Assembly: GCA_006386115.1 (NCBI GenBank)
Contig: VFIW01000077.1
Location: 62,001-126,000 of the forward strand
Length of the DNA: 64,000 nucleotides
Direction: 5' to 3'
From: Globisporangium splendens
Taxonomy: Eukaryota > Oomycota > Peronosporomycetes > Pythiales > Pythiaceae
Each line of letters begins with the position of its first letter. The first letter of the stretch is position 1. The notes under the pieces were generated by a model. The model was given only the letters and a program-made list of their open reading frames with translations, did no database searches and had not been told where the DNA came from. This document shows, piece after piece, positions 32,055 through 43,590 of this stretch. A program made the translations under genes and the position numbers.

Positions 32055-32263
32055 GCTTTCTCTTCTGTATTCTCTGTGGAGCTCTTCGATGCATGTCAAA
32101 ATGGGGAGAGAAAAGGAATGTTGCTCATAACCAGCATTCTGAAAGTATGATCATCATTCCTGTTCCTATGAATCTTTGTATGCTGTAGCAACCCAACACG
32201 AGCAAGTGCAACGACAAATTGAAAAGACGCAAAATGTATTTGCGATTCTCGTGCATTTCCTAC

Positions 32264-34420
32264 TTACTGGTACGGCGACGCCACGATAGGCGCGAGTGCC
32301 TCATGCCACGTGGAGTTCGCCTGCAAACGGCCGACAAAGATGCTGGGGCCGATCTGCCTGCTCAGCAACGCGACGCAGTCCTTGGCCGCGAATCGCGCCA
32401 ATCGGTGCGAGCCTTGGAGTGTGAACACCAACGGATCGAAGAAGAGCTCCAAGTAGCGCTTGAACACGCGCTTGCCGAGCGCGTCACACATGAGCGGTAC
32501 CTGCTTCCACACGGTTTCCTGCAAGACTCCGGTCTGTGGGAAATGGCGCAGAATCGCGATGTCCGCGACAAGCGGCAGGAATTTCACCGCGACCTCGGGC
32601 GCCACGACGCAGAGCTCGCGCACCAAATAGATCGCGCCATCGCTGCTCTCCCATGGCTCCTTGGTACGGTGCTCATGGCGCTCATTGGTCTTGAAGTCAA
32701 ATGCACAGCACGAAATCGCTTTCTGGCTCACGTGCTTCTTCTCCGACTTGAGGATCGCATCGTACTCCTGCTGGGACATCGCTGGCTGTGTCTTCGCGAG
32801 CAAGAGGTACTCGTCGGCAATCGCCGTCACGCGGTCTAATGCTTCCTGGCCGTACGCACGAACTGCATTCCCAAGTGCGATCGCGGCATCTTCGCGAACC
32901 GACCAGACCTCGTCGGAGAGATGGTCAAACCAGAGATGATAGAGCTCGTCTAAAAATGGTCGGCACTCTTCTGGAAACCCGAGCACCATCTGGGCTGCCG
33001 CCAAGCACGCTGCGTCGCGAACCAGCATCGAGTTGTCGTACAAACTGATGATCAGCGCTTGCATCAGGATCGGCACATGCGGACGAATCGCGTTTGCATC
33101 CACTTTGGTGCCAAGTTCACCGATGCACTGGCACGCTGCTTCACGCACTGAGTGGTTCGTCATCTCCACATAGTACTCCACAATCTCATTCGCGTATTTA
33201 GCCACAACATCTCGGCCACGGGTGCCCATCACCAGACGCCAGGTCTCCTGGGAGTGCTTGGACACGCGCTCGGCAACGTAGTATCGGTTCAAGCACAAAC
33301 GCGGCACGAGCACCGGAAGGTACACCGAGCGGGCATCTTCCTGTAGTTTCAGGAGGAATGCGCGGTTCGCAATGGATGCTGCATACCGCACCTGGCTCCA
33401 ATTGTCTTGCATGCCGCGCACGATGCACTTGTTCAACGTGTCTGTGATGCTGCGATGCGAATCCAAAAAGCCGGCTGGCGCGGCCTCGCAAAGCACCGTG
33501 ATCGTGTCCAGCCCAACGACGCGCACATGCCGGTTGATGTGGAAGCAGCTCTTGGTCGTCACCAATTCCTTGAGCTCAGACGTGAAGTAGACAAACGAGT
33601 CTGGCTGCCCCTCATGGGTCTCGAGGAACGCTGCTCCACTTCCCTTGACGATGTACTTGATCGCGCACAGCGAACTTTCCAGCGCTTTCCATCCACTGAC
33701 GTCATCCAAGCGGTACGGGGTCGACGGCGTGCGCGGCGTCGATTCGGGCGACTGCGGAGGCGTCTCCATGCCGTTCACACTGATGTTGTCATCGAAATCT
33801 CCAAATCCGTTCTCTTCGAAATCCGGCGACCGACTCAGGTTGCACACGACCAACTCAACAATCTGCGGCATGAACTCGTTGTGGACCCACGCGAGGTCCC
33901 AGTGCGCGAGCACGCCGAGCAGCTTCGCGACCGCCATGCGCACGCGGGGCTCATAGTGCTCCATGCACTTATGCACGCTCGCGGCAACAACGTCCTTGAG
34001 GAAACCACCCGAGAACGGGAACGTGCGCATCATCGTGGGCACGGTCTTCAACTCGCTCACAAACACTTTCTCCGTATCGGCCTCCTTGTCTGAGAGGTGC
34101 AGATACGTCGCGAGCACATCGCGCACGACGACAAACACCACCGCGAGAGGCTCCCAGCGCTCATTTCCGTAGAACAGTAGGGTCGTCAGGTGCTGCTCCA
34201 GTAGCTCACGGCGCTGCTCGTCGTCAATGGCGTCGTCTTTGTCTTCATGGTGTGGAGCGTGCTCGTTCTGCTCATCAGATGGCGATGACGGTGACGCAAT
34301 CGGCTTGCCAGACGGGAACAGCAGCGCCGCGACGGCCGCGCTGAGGTCCACGGCTTTCAATGGTACTTTGCTGCGGTTCTTTAGTGTGCGCAGCGCGCTC
34401 TCGCCGCTCGACAGCTCCAT
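32264..34420 (-). CDS. HEAT-repeat protein of unknown function
   Basis: 718 residues in one exon, starting at the ATG at 34420. From about residue 140 onward the protein is a string of helical pairs with HEAT-like wording (for example Val-Arg-Met-Ala-Val-Ala-Lys-Leu-Leu-Gly, Ser-Val-Arg-Glu-Ala-Ala-Cys-Gln-Cys-Ile-Gly-Glu-Leu-Gly, and Ser-Val-Arg-Glu-Asp-Ala-Ala-Ile-Ala-Leu-Gly). Two acidic or Pro/Thr-rich low-complexity inserts interrupt it near residues 45-70 and 215-235. No signal peptide or membrane segment. HEAT solenoids are protein-binding scaffolds; the partner cannot be guessed. It resembles uncharacterised HEAT/ARM proteins conserved in other eukaryotes. Flanked on the same strand by the TMEM50-like gene and the TPR-IQ-LRR gene. 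Confidence 0.8.
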   Translation of the reverse strand: MELSSGESALRTLKNRSKVPLKAVDLSAAVAALLFPSGKPIASPSSPSDEQNEHAPHHEDKDDAIDDEQRRELLEQHLTTLLFYGNERWEPLAVVFVVVRDVLATYLHLSDKEADTEKVFVSELKTVPTMMRTFPFSGGFLKDVVAASVHKCMEHYEPRVRMAVAKLLGVLAHWDLAWVHNEFMPQIVELVVCNLSRSPDFEENGFGDFDDNISVNGMETPPQSPESTPRTPSTPYRLDDVSGWKALESSLCAIKYIVKGSGAAFLETHEGQPDSFVYFTSELKELVTTKSCFHINRHVRVVGLDTITVLCEAAPAGFLDSHRSITDTLNKCIVRGMQDNWSQVRYAASIANRAFLLKLQEDARSVYLPVLVPRLCLNRYYVAERVSKHSQETWRLVMGTRGRDVVAKYANEIVEYYVEMTNHSVREAACQCIGELGTKVDANAIRPHVPILMQALIISLYDNSMLVRDAACLAAAQMVLGFPEECRPFLDELYHLWFDHLSDEVWSVREDAAIALGNAVRAYGQEALDRVTAIADEYLLLAKTQPAMSQQEYDAILKSEKKHVSQKAISCCAFDFKTNERHEHRTKEPWESSDGAIYLVRELCVVAPEVAVKFLPLVADIAILRHFPQTGVLQETVWKQVPLMCDALGKRVFKRYLELFFDPLVFTLQGSHRLARFAAKDCVALLSRQIGPSIFVGRLQANSTWHEALAPIVASPYQ

Positions 34421-34583
34421 GATCGTCGGTCTCTCTCTGTTGTTGCGCGAAGAATGATCCAGTGCTGTGCCTCCCCAAACCTTTCGGAATCCCCACTTTT
34501 GCCTAGAATTAAGGAGACCATCAATCTGACTTTGGTAATGACTTCCGCAACATAATATTGCTTATGTTGCAAAACAGATACCA

Positions 34584-37500
34584 TCATTCTTCGTGCAACG
34601 TTAAGTCGATTGTTTCCTTTGGCATGATGATGGCGGTGAGCTTGGTGATTGTGGCGGCATGCGGGGGCTTCTTGCGCGGATGTGGAGCGCGTTGTGGCGA
34701 TACGAGCGCTAGAACCGGACGCGCAGACTGCGCGGCATTGAGCGCTTCACTGTGCTGCTGCTTGTAGACCACCATGGGCGAGTTGATGAGCGTCGTTGAC
34801 GTTGGCGATGCGCCTGCACTCTGCTGCGCCAATTTCCGTAGCACGCTTTCGGAGACGGCTTTCCCTTTCTATTCGACCCCATGGTCCTAAATGGATATCC
34901 TGTGCGGCATGGAGGAGGTGCTGAGGTCGTGTCTACGGTGGTGGAGAAGCGTCTTCGCGCGAGAAACAATCGCAACTCTGGCTCTGCCGAAGCAGCACCG
35001 CGCTCCTGTACCGCTGCACAGATGATGTCAAGGTGGTCGCTGTGGATTAAGTTGCCGCGGAGATCGAGATGCCGCAGCATCGTGCTGATGCCCAATGACG
35101 GTCCCAAGAGCGCGGCATTCGCGTCCGAGAAGCGCATGCTGACGAGCACGAGCTTGCGCAAGTGACCGTAGCGCGCAAAGAAGAAATCACCGAGAAACGA
35201 CGCAATCTGCGCTCCGTCGACGGGGTCTTCGAGTAGGAAGTTGTCTTCCAAGTACAATTGTTCGAGCAGAAAGTTAGTTGTCCGAAGCGCATGCGACAGG
35301 AGTTTTACGGCATTGAATTTTACTGGTGGCCGGTTTTTCGTGGGCGTCAACGGATGCTGAGCAGGATCCTTGTCGTCTTGCTCGGACAGAGCATCATGTG
35401 AGTTCGTAGACTGACGAGAGTGTGGACGCGAAGCGCCGGACCTCGTAGTTTCGATGAGTCCGAGCGCCAGCACGCGGAGCGATCGGCTGTTCTGAAGCGA
35501 GGCGAGAAGCGAGTCGATGCGATCGCCCTGGAAATTGCCGCTTGTGCAGATCAGGCAGCGCAAGAGCGCGCTATGTTGAATCGCCGATACGAGGTGTTGG
35601 AGTGGGAACTTGTGGCTGTCGCTGCATTCTTCTTTGTGTACCGTGGTGGAAGTCGCTGGTGGTGCCTCGAGAATCACGACGGTGTGATCAAATAGCGCTC
35701 GCTTCTCCTCGAGTGAATCGAGTGCATGCAGCGTCACAAATGACTCGATGCCTTCGTGCTGATTCACTTCGCAGCGGTCAATTAAAGCTCGGATGGGACT
35801 TTTCGATTTCGGTGCGAACACTCTTTTGATCTTGCACAGCGACTTGCGAAGGCGTTTGCCACGGTAAAGCGCTTGGATTTTGCGAGCAGCGAGCTCCATG
35901 TCGGCTCCAAGACCACACTGCCGCTCGTGCCCGCGCTTGAGCTGCTGGGCGAGGATCGATGCGCAATCATTACGCTGGTGCTGTCCGAGTTCTCTGATAG
36001 CAGCAAATCGTCGCCACGCTCGCTGAATCTTCACTGCACACATGTTTCGTCTTTCCAGATTCGCGTTGTTCTGGGACACGACCTCCCATAGCGAAGCACA
36101 AGAGCGCTGGCTAAGGGTCTTTGCTTTCTTGCTGTGGTACAGCTTCTGCAGTTTTCGTGCGACGAACTCTTTTGCTTGAATGATCTTCTGCTGCGTGTGG
36201 AAGAACAGCTCGTCTGCCGAGAATCGATTGCCGCCCTGACGTCGAGACAAGAACCGGCGAACAACAAAGCGGTGGATGCGCAGCCGCGCTTCTGTTTGCT
36301 GCTTGACGATGCTGGGATGCGCGTCTCGTTGGATTCGGTAGGCTCGACGAACGCGCTCGCCACGGAAATGGCGCTGTGTCAGGAATAACGTGAGTCAACT
36401 TTGGTTGCACTTGGTGATGAGAAATGGATCTGTCTGGTATACCTGAATCAGTAATGCGGAATGATCCTCGGGCTGGAATCGATCTTCGTATTCATCCGGA
36501 AGCAGTTGCGCCAATTGCTTTCGAACGTGCCGATTGTACCGATACTTTCGGGTTTGCTGCTTACTTTTCTAGCAAAAAAGGAGACAAGTGATTCAGTATG
36601 ATGCCCGTCGCGGGGAAACTGAGCATGAACTCAAGAAAAACGAAATCGTGTACCAGTTGCTGGATAGACTTGGTCCTTTGGTCGTTCAGTGCCCAGCGGA
36701 CCCGCGCGTAGTACAGATATCGCCGCGCTGGGGTTTGAATTCGACGCGCCGACATGTCCTGTGCCAAGAACAACGGCGCATACTTGGCTCGCAAGACGCG
36801 AAGCACGTTGCGTCGATGCAGCAGATGGTACGGATTCTCTTTGTGTTCGAGGGCTCGCTGTATCTCGAGGCGACGTTGACGCGCTTTGTTTCGACCCCAG
36901 ATGCCGCGGATCACTCGTCCGATTTGAATCTGGCTCGCGTCTTCCAAATCAAGGCGATATCTGTGGGAACGAGAAGATGATGAGAGTCATTCTCTTCTGG
37001 CAAACAAGCAAATAAATGAAGCAGACTTCTCGCAACCACTTGCTTCCATTTCGCAGGGAACCATGTGCCGAGACTCACACGCGCTTCTTCGTGGTACGGA
37101 TTCATCTCGAACACGGCTTCCACGGACCGAATCGCGTTCTCCATGTGGTTGCACTGGCAGTAGTTTCGACCAAGCGCTAAGTACAGCGACAGCCTCGAGT
37201 GGCTCTGTTCAGACGTATCCTTTCGCATAATGTCGCCTGCCGCACGCACCAAAGGCACTTCCAGGAGATCGAGTGCTCGTGACAACGCATCAGCTGCTGG
37301 AATCGTCTCGTTCTGATCGTGGAAGTACCCTGCCCAAGCGATGAAAGTGTCACTCTTAGTGATCCACGTTTTCCACGTCAATCCTGTGGATTGGGGGTTT
37401 GCGTGTGTTGATATGATTCGCCATGCGAGTGCAATCTTAAAGAGCTCTTCGAAGCTACGATCCGCGTTCTCACGCGCTACTTGTGCCACCGTGGTTCCAT

Positions 37501-38776
37501 CTCCTGCCGATGTCATGGACATTGCCAGCAACTCGTTCAAGCGCACGTGCATGTACAAAACGATCACGTACAGATCCTCCTGTGTGTGATGAATAGCAGA
37601 GCCAACAGGTGAGTACCATGCGATGGTTAGTTTTAAGCGCACCCCATAATACCTCTGCGATGTGTTTGTCCAACAGCAGTGTATTGGTGTACCCGACACA
37701 TTTGGTCAAAATGGACTCTCTCTCAATGGCTTCCATGGTCGTCGTCGCCGAGGGCGGGACACTGGATCCAGACAGCGACGTGGCGTTCGCGAAAGGCTGG
37801 TATCGCTGCAGCAGCACGAAGCGGAACATGACCTTATGGAGCCATTGGAAACGTGGAAACGTGGAAACGTCTGCAAGATCGACGCACACACACTCAGCGC
37901 GCCGGTGTAATTGCCAAGGACCTCCAGGACGCGTGCATATTCAAACAACGCATACGGGTTACAGGCGATCTCGAGATGGTTCATCGCTTGCTCGTAGGCG
38001 CCTTTGGCGTCCCACAGCACATCCCAGTCACCTTTCGCCTCCCAGAGATGGAAATGGCATTGCGCGAGTCAACGCCAGCAGATACTCGAGTTCGCACCCA
38101 ATGTGATCGCAATCGACAAGCGCTTCGCGGCTTCGTCGAACTCGCCCTTCACGAAGAGCAGAAGCCCAAATCATTCCTGCCGCCATCTGCGCTTCGGGTC
38201 TTTCGCGAGAATCTCGGCATGTCGGCGGAAAATGACGCGCTCGTACACATCGTGCCAACGAAGCCTCGCTTTGGAGAGGATCAGCTTTGCTGCTGGCGGC
38301 GCAAGAGGCTGAGGAACTGGAAGAAGCGGCTGCGGTGGGAGTGGGGGGACTTTTGTTGGAGGCTCCGAAGGAGTTGCGGCGTTCAAGGCTTCACCTATGC
38401 TGCCGCTTCCACCATTGGTTTCCACATTGGCCTCGTTCTTCTTCTTTCTCTTCATCGTGGTTGGTGTCGATACCGCAGGAACGGGGCGATACGAAGCACC
38501 ACCGATTCTCAACGTACCTGCAACGTACCGATCCTGGCGGTGGTCGCATGCATCTGAATTGCCTCCGAAGGTTGGGAGGAACGCAGCATCAGCGCCTGAG
38601 GGATTGTGCCAGTTGTACCCATCTTGGCGTTTGGTTGGATCGTAAGGTACACGATGCAGTCGTGGTTCAAGATCTTGGGCGATTTCCTTCTTGATCCGAT
38701 TCCGACGCAGGATCCGCGCGCGCAGATGCCTCCGTCGACGCGCTTCCTCTGGATCCAGGAGCTTGCGCAGGAACAT
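34584..38776 (-). pseudogene. TPR-IQ-LRR gene with disrupted first exon
   Basis: Six exons can be read: 38776-37653, 37579-37079, 36929-36654, 36559-36443, 36373-34937 and 34868-34584. Introns are 68-149 nt with GT-AG ends and every join is in phase (about 1243 codons). Exon 1 has a basic N-terminus, a Pro-rich linker and TPR units. Exon 2 has further TPR helices. Exons 3-5 carry several IQ motifs (calmodulin or light-chain binding). The end of exon 5 has leucine-rich repeats (Leu-Arg-His-Leu-Asp-Leu-Arg-Gly-Asn). Exon 1 carries three lesions: TGA at 38171-38173, TGA at 38069-38071, and three copies of ggaaacgt at 37847-37870. Two copies restore the frame exactly to the intron donor. Everything downstream is intact, so decay is recent, or the lesions are sequence errors. 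A shorter product from a later ATG is possible. Confidence 0.65.
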
Positions 38777-39155
38777 GGTGTTGGTTATTGTACTACTAGC
38801 CAGCGTGCTCCTGGACGGGTTTCTCGAGCAACTGCATGTGCAGGTCTCCCTTGAAGACCCGTCTTGGTCCGATAAGTTTAGCTCTTTTTCGCGAAATCCA
38901 AGAGTCATATACGCTTTTGACGGCCAAGAAACGGTTCAAGCGCGCGGAAAGAACTTGGAGGCAGGCGTGAAACAAGCGAACGGCGCGGGGCGTCGTCGTG
39001 TGGGGTTTTTGATTCTCCAGAAAAGAACGCGCAGAACGCACGTGACCGACAGACCCAATAACCATCCCTCAAGCGACTCCACGCTCCCCACACGCACGTA
39101 CAAAGACGACTTGCTCTGCTAGCTGGAGCAAACTGTGTGCAACAAACTTGAGATC
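38777..39155. other. Intergenic, divergent promoter region
   Basis: Lies between the 5' end of the minus-strand TPR-IQ-LRR gene and a possible small plus-strand gene. Open frames on both strands here have no family resemblance. Confidence 0.5.
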
Positions 39156-39467
39156 ATGGACGAATCGCAAGCGATGGAGCGTCCTTCCACTCCCCAGACG
39201 AGTACTGCTGAGCCGCCACCGGTTCCTGTTCCCCAAGTTGCTGCAGCGAAAGGGGATTACAAGGAAGACAGCAATACCAGAGATCAAAAAGCGGGTCGCA
39301 AAGGTTTGCTGTCTCGGAAACGATTGGCTTTGAAAATTGATCCTGAGTTGACCAAAGAATCTAAAGGACGGGAGAACCAAGTAGCCACAATGCGGCAATT
39401 GTCTGCCATTGGAGCCATCGTCGTTGGCGTCGTTTTGTGTCCCAATCGTGGGGAGTACAGTATGTAA
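39156..39467 (+). CDS. Hypothetical small Pro/Lys-rich protein
   Basis: 103 codons from the ATG at 39156. The first 35 residues are Pro/Thr/Glu-rich, the middle is Lys/Arg-rich and a hydrophobic stretch (Ile-Gly-Ala-Ile-Val-Val-Gly-Val-Val-Leu) lies near the end. A good donor-like GTATGT overlaps the final codons, and an acceptor at about 39555 would replace the last residue or two, so the 3' end may be spliced. No family recognised. Coding status is uncertain. Confidence 0.3.
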   Translation: MDESQAMERPSTPQTSTAEPPPVPVPQVAAAKGDYKEDSNTRDQKAGRKGLLSRKRLALKIDPELTKESKGRENQVATMRQLSAIGAIVVGVVLCPNRGEYSM

Positions 39468-40084
39468 CTTTAACAACAACTCGATCCGGTTAAGAACCGA
39501 TACGAACATCTGCGTTGCAATGCATTTCTGGAACATTCGCCTTTCAACTTGCAGACCTGTGAGATTGTATTCGTCAAAGTCAATCCACGGACTGCCTGGT
39601 AGAGCATCGCAGCGTTAGATCCAGAAGCTTACGAACTACTACTACTAAATGCCGTTAGTTGCTGCTAACTATTCGTTATCACTTCGGACTGCAGCCTTCT
39701 TCTCCAAAGGCTCCAATTGAAGACACACTCGGCATCACACCTCGCTCTTCGTCACACATTCGAGAACACCAATCACCTTCTCTGTGACCAGGACAACCAA
39801 GATCCGATTTGTTTAAAACGCTCGCATCCCCACTTAACGCCTCACATCACCCCTATTTATTTCGATTCACACACTCATAATTGTCCATCTAGCCCTTATA
39901 AAGTCATCTTTAACTCTAATTAAGGCTGCCATGTTTTAATCACTTCCATATCAAGTTTCCGAGGTAGTTTCCAGATATCGGATTGGCTATTGCCACAGTT
40001 TATCTTCCAAAAAAGCTCGCGACTGGAAGAGGGAAACCACAACCCAAGAAGACTCCAAGCAAGAACAAGCGACTGACGAGAGCA
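39468..40084. other. Promoter region of the HOP/STI1 gene
   Basis: AT-rich compared with the genes. The last 160 bases precede the HOP start codon. No additional gene recognised. Confidence 0.5.
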
Positions 40085-41885
40085 ATGGTATCCGCGCGCG
40101 CGTGTGTCTCTGTTTACATGGGATATGCATATATGTATATGCGCATATCTAACTAGCCCTGTTTGTGTCTGTGCACGACAGGCGGATGCATGGAAAGCCA
40201 AGGGCAACGCCGCGCTGAGCGCGGGCAACGCGCAGGAGGCCGTCGAGTGCTACACCAAGGCGATCGAGCTCAACCCGAACGACCACGTGTTCTTCTCGAA
40301 CCGCTCGGCTGCGTACCTGTCGATGGACGACGCGGAGCACGCGCTCGAGGACGCCGAGGCGTGCATCAAGGTCAAGGGCGACTGGGCCAAGGGCTACTCG
40401 CGCAAAGGTGCGGCGCTCCACGCGCTGCGCAAGTACGACGACGCCATCGCCGCGTACGAGCAGGGACTCAAGGTCGAAAGCGGTAACGCTGCGTGTCTGA
40501 ACGGCGTTGAGGAGGTGAAGAAGGCCAAGCAGGCCGCGCCGTTCAACCCGTTCGCGAACGCGTTTGGACCCGACATGTTCGGCAAGATTGCCACGAACCC
40601 GCGCCTGTCGCCGTTCCTGAGCGACCCGGAGTTTGTCGGCAAGCTCCAGGAGATCCAACGCGATCCGTCCAAGATCAACGTGCACCTCCAGGATCCGCGC
40701 ATCATGACGGTGCTCGGCGAACTGATGGGACTGAACTTGAACATGCCAGAAGACGGCAACGACGACGCTGCGAACCAATCGTACTCGCCACCACCGCCAG
40801 CGTCGAGCTCCACTCCTGCCGCGAAGGAACCAGAGCGTCCAAAGACCCCGGAACCAGAGCCGATGGACGAAGACCTGACCGAGGAAGAGATTGCGGCCCG
40901 AGAAGTCAAGAAGGCTGCTGAAGCCGCCAAGACCCGCGGAAACGACTTCTATAAGCAAAAGAAGTTCTCTGAAGCCATCGAGTGCTACAACGAAGCCATC
41001 GAGAAGGACCCGAGCAACATCTCGTACTACAGCAACTTGGCGGCCGTGAAGCTCGAAATGGGCGAATACAACGCCTGCATTGAGGACTGCAAGAAGGCGA
41101 TCGAAGTCGGTCGTGCGAACCGTGCCGACTACGCGCTCGTCGCCAAGGTGTACGTGCGTATCGGTAACGCGTACTTGAAGATGGGTAAGGACGTTGCCAA
41201 CTTGGAGAACGCGATCAACGCGTACGAAGGCGCGCAGATGGAGAACCGCACCAAGGACGTCGAGCGCAAGATCAAGAACCTGCAGTTGGAGCTCAAGAAG
41301 GCCAGAGACTTGGCGTACATTGACCCAGAAAAGGCTCTGGCTGCGAAGAACGAAGGCAACGAGTTCTTCAAGGGCGGCGACTTCCCGAAGGCTGTGGAAC
41401 GATACACGGAAGCGATCAAGCGCGACCCGAAGAGCGCCGTGTACTACGCGAACCGTGCGGCCGCGTACACGAAGCTCACGTCGTTTGTCGAAGCCAAGCG
41501 CGACTGTGAGAAGGCGTTGGAGCTCGATCCAAAGTACGTGAAGGCGTACAGTCGATTGGGTGCGATCCAGTTCTTCATGAAGGAGCTGCACAAGGCGCGC
41601 GAGAGCTACGAAAAGGGCCTCGCGATCGATCCGAACAACCAGGAGTGTCTCGATGGTCTGCGCAACGTCGCGTACAAGATCCAGAGCGGTGAGACTGACG
41701 AAGAGCGCGCTGCGCACGGTCTCGCGGACCCAGAGATCCAGGCGATCCTGCGCGACCCCGTCATGCAGAACGTGCTGAACGACTTCCAGACCGACCCAAT
41801 GGGTGCGCAACGCCACTTGCAGAACCCAGGTATCATGGCCAAGATCGAGAAGCTGATCGCCGCCGGCGTGTTGCAGACCAAGTAA
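40085..41885 (+). CDS. STI1: Hsp70-Hsp90 organising protein HOP/STI1
   Basis: 568 residues from two exons. Exon 1 is only the ATG at 40085-40087. A 94-nt intron (GTATCC ... CACGACAG, with CTAAC branch-like sequence near 40149) follows. Exon 2 (40182-41885) begins Ala-Asp-Ala-Trp-Lys-Ala-Lys-Gly-Asn, the expected second residue onward of HOP. Domain order is classical: TPR1 (about 2-105), DP1 with Asp-Pro repeats (about 120-190), a Pro/Glu linker (about 205-240), TPR2A (about 255-370), TPR2B (about 385-500) and DP2 (about 515-565). It transfers clients from Hsp70 to Hsp90 by binding both C-terminal EEVD tails in the cytosol. Very strong codon bias suggests high expression and also leaves a long open frame on the opposite strand, which is not a gene. 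Confidence 0.95.
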
Positions 41886-42068
41886 ACGTGTCACTCCATG
41901 GAGACATGATGAGTAGACGTGAAAGTAGCAGTAGCTGGTGTCTGTATGGTGAAGGCACAAAGGTGCAGTAGGTCAAGCAGAAGGAGAAAGATCGAGTTTT
42001 TAATTTGTTTTTTGCATCCCAGTGCGTTGCTGCGTTTTATATGAATTTACACGTGGATGAACGTTGCT

Positions 42069-43590
42069 TTACGTTGTGAATAGATGGTGGAAGCCCGAGA
42101 CAAAGTCCGAGAAGCTCACGGTATCCTCCTGCTGCTGCAACCGCTGAAGTACGTCATCGCGTGTGCGAAAGCCCGCGTGGGCAGGTGCAAGCGCCAGGAA
42201 CGCGTCAGCAGCCGCTAACTTCGACACGCGGCTATCGGCATCCAGGTTAAGTCGCAAAAATGCACTCGGCAACGGCACCTGCGAGCTCTCGTACGTGGTC
42301 AATTCTTGTCGCAGCGCGCTTGTAATGGCAGGATGCGCGCATTCTCGCGCTCGGACTGGAGTTTCCACTCGCGAATCTCGTCTTTTGCGCGTGCATTCGC
42401 GAGTTCGAGCTTCCGAAGCTCTTTCTCCAGCGCGACCTTGGCAGTAGCCTCACTGTCGTCTGGTGAACCAAAGGTGCCGCTGTTGGCATTCTACTTGGAG
42501 TCGCGCGCTGCTGGCGCCAGCTTTGAAGTTGACGACTGAGGTTGCACTTCGAGCAACGCTCGCTTTTCCTCTAGGAGCTTGGCGATTTTGACCTGGACGT
42601 CCACAAGCGTGCAGAGATCGCGTCGAGGCACGCGGTTCAAAGTGTCCTGGAGCTGATCGCGTTGTTTCTCTCGCTGTTGATTCGAATGCTGTTTTTGCTG
42701 AACGCAGGCTTGAAGCTAAGTCACAGCATCACCATATACTCGACTGGGTGTCGTAGGAATGCGTCCTTACGAGCATATAAATCAACGCACCTCGATGACT
42801 TCCTGCTGGAGTTGTTTGTTGCGCAACTTTTAGTCCAAAACGCGCTCGTTCCAATCTGCTAACATCTTCGGCGCGCTCAAGGACGACGACGCGGGTGATC
42901 CTACTGGGACATGTCCTAAAAGGTTCGCGAGCGTGACATGCGTCTTGAGCTCCTCGAGTTCGCGCTTGAGCGCCGCGGAGAGCTGCTCTTTCGCCACGAG
43001 TTGCACCGAGAGAGCGTAGAACTCGTGCGTGAGCGTCTGCTTCTCGAGCTGCAAACTCTTTTTCATCTCGCGCAGCGTCTCTTCGTCGCAGAAAAACACC
43101 GCGTTGTTCACATACAAGGCAGCTTTGCGAGGCTGCCGGTTGCTGGTCTTGTCTGCAGTATGGTTTGTTGGACTACCACTGGCACTGTGTGCTTCTGGCG
43201 TCGGACTCTTCTTCGGCGGCGCAACCTCCTCGTCGTTATCGCCTTTGTCCTCGTTAGTGGCGTGCTGCTTGACGTCATGATTGTCCTCCTCGTCCTCGTA
43301 CGTGCCCTCACCGTCATATGCGTCGTCGCATGCATCAGGCGACGGCGGCGCTTGCCCTGCGTCGTTCTTTGATAGGAATTTGATTGGTGTATCTCCATAT
43401 TCGTCCTACTTGTCCATCAACGAAGGACACGAGTCAGACGTGGCAAAGAAACACACATTGAAAGACAGCCGCCTGCCCATCCACCTCCCACTGCTCCTTG
43501 CCGTCGTCGTAGCGCGTCGCGATACCCTCGAACTACTGTGCCTCGCCCTCCTAGAACACGCGCACGCGCCAGCCCACGGCGGCTCCATTG
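42069..43590 (-). pseudogene. Disabled coiled-coil gene with a Tudor-like start
   Basis: Readable exons on the minus strand form one protein. A short barrel-like segment (Gly-Trp-Arg-Val-Arg-Val-Phe ... Arg-Tyr-Asp-Asp-Gly-Lys-Glu-Gln-Trp) ends at 43455. An intron of about 49 nt follows, then from 43405 an acidic linker and long coiled coil (Glu/Lys/Leu heptads), two more exons and a helical C-terminus ending at 42069. Lesions are TAG at 43551-43553 and at 43533-43535 (both where Trp, TGG, is expected), TAA at 42830-42832, TAG at 42491-42493 and a frame change near 42320. Five independent defects make a functional protein unlikely. The family is not identified and the true 5' end is not found. 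Decay is more advanced than in the TPR-IQ-LRR gene. Confidence 0.65.

Noticed and set aside
38069..38173. The two TGA codons read as selenocysteine
   Set aside because: They fall in helices of a TPR repeat with no redox motif, and a frameshift lies nearby; nonsense mutation is simpler.
40149..41960. 603-codon open frame antisense to HOP
   Set aside because: It mirrors the strongly biased HOP coding sequence; its Leu/Arg/Val-rich translation has no domain, and HOP on the plus strand is unambiguous.
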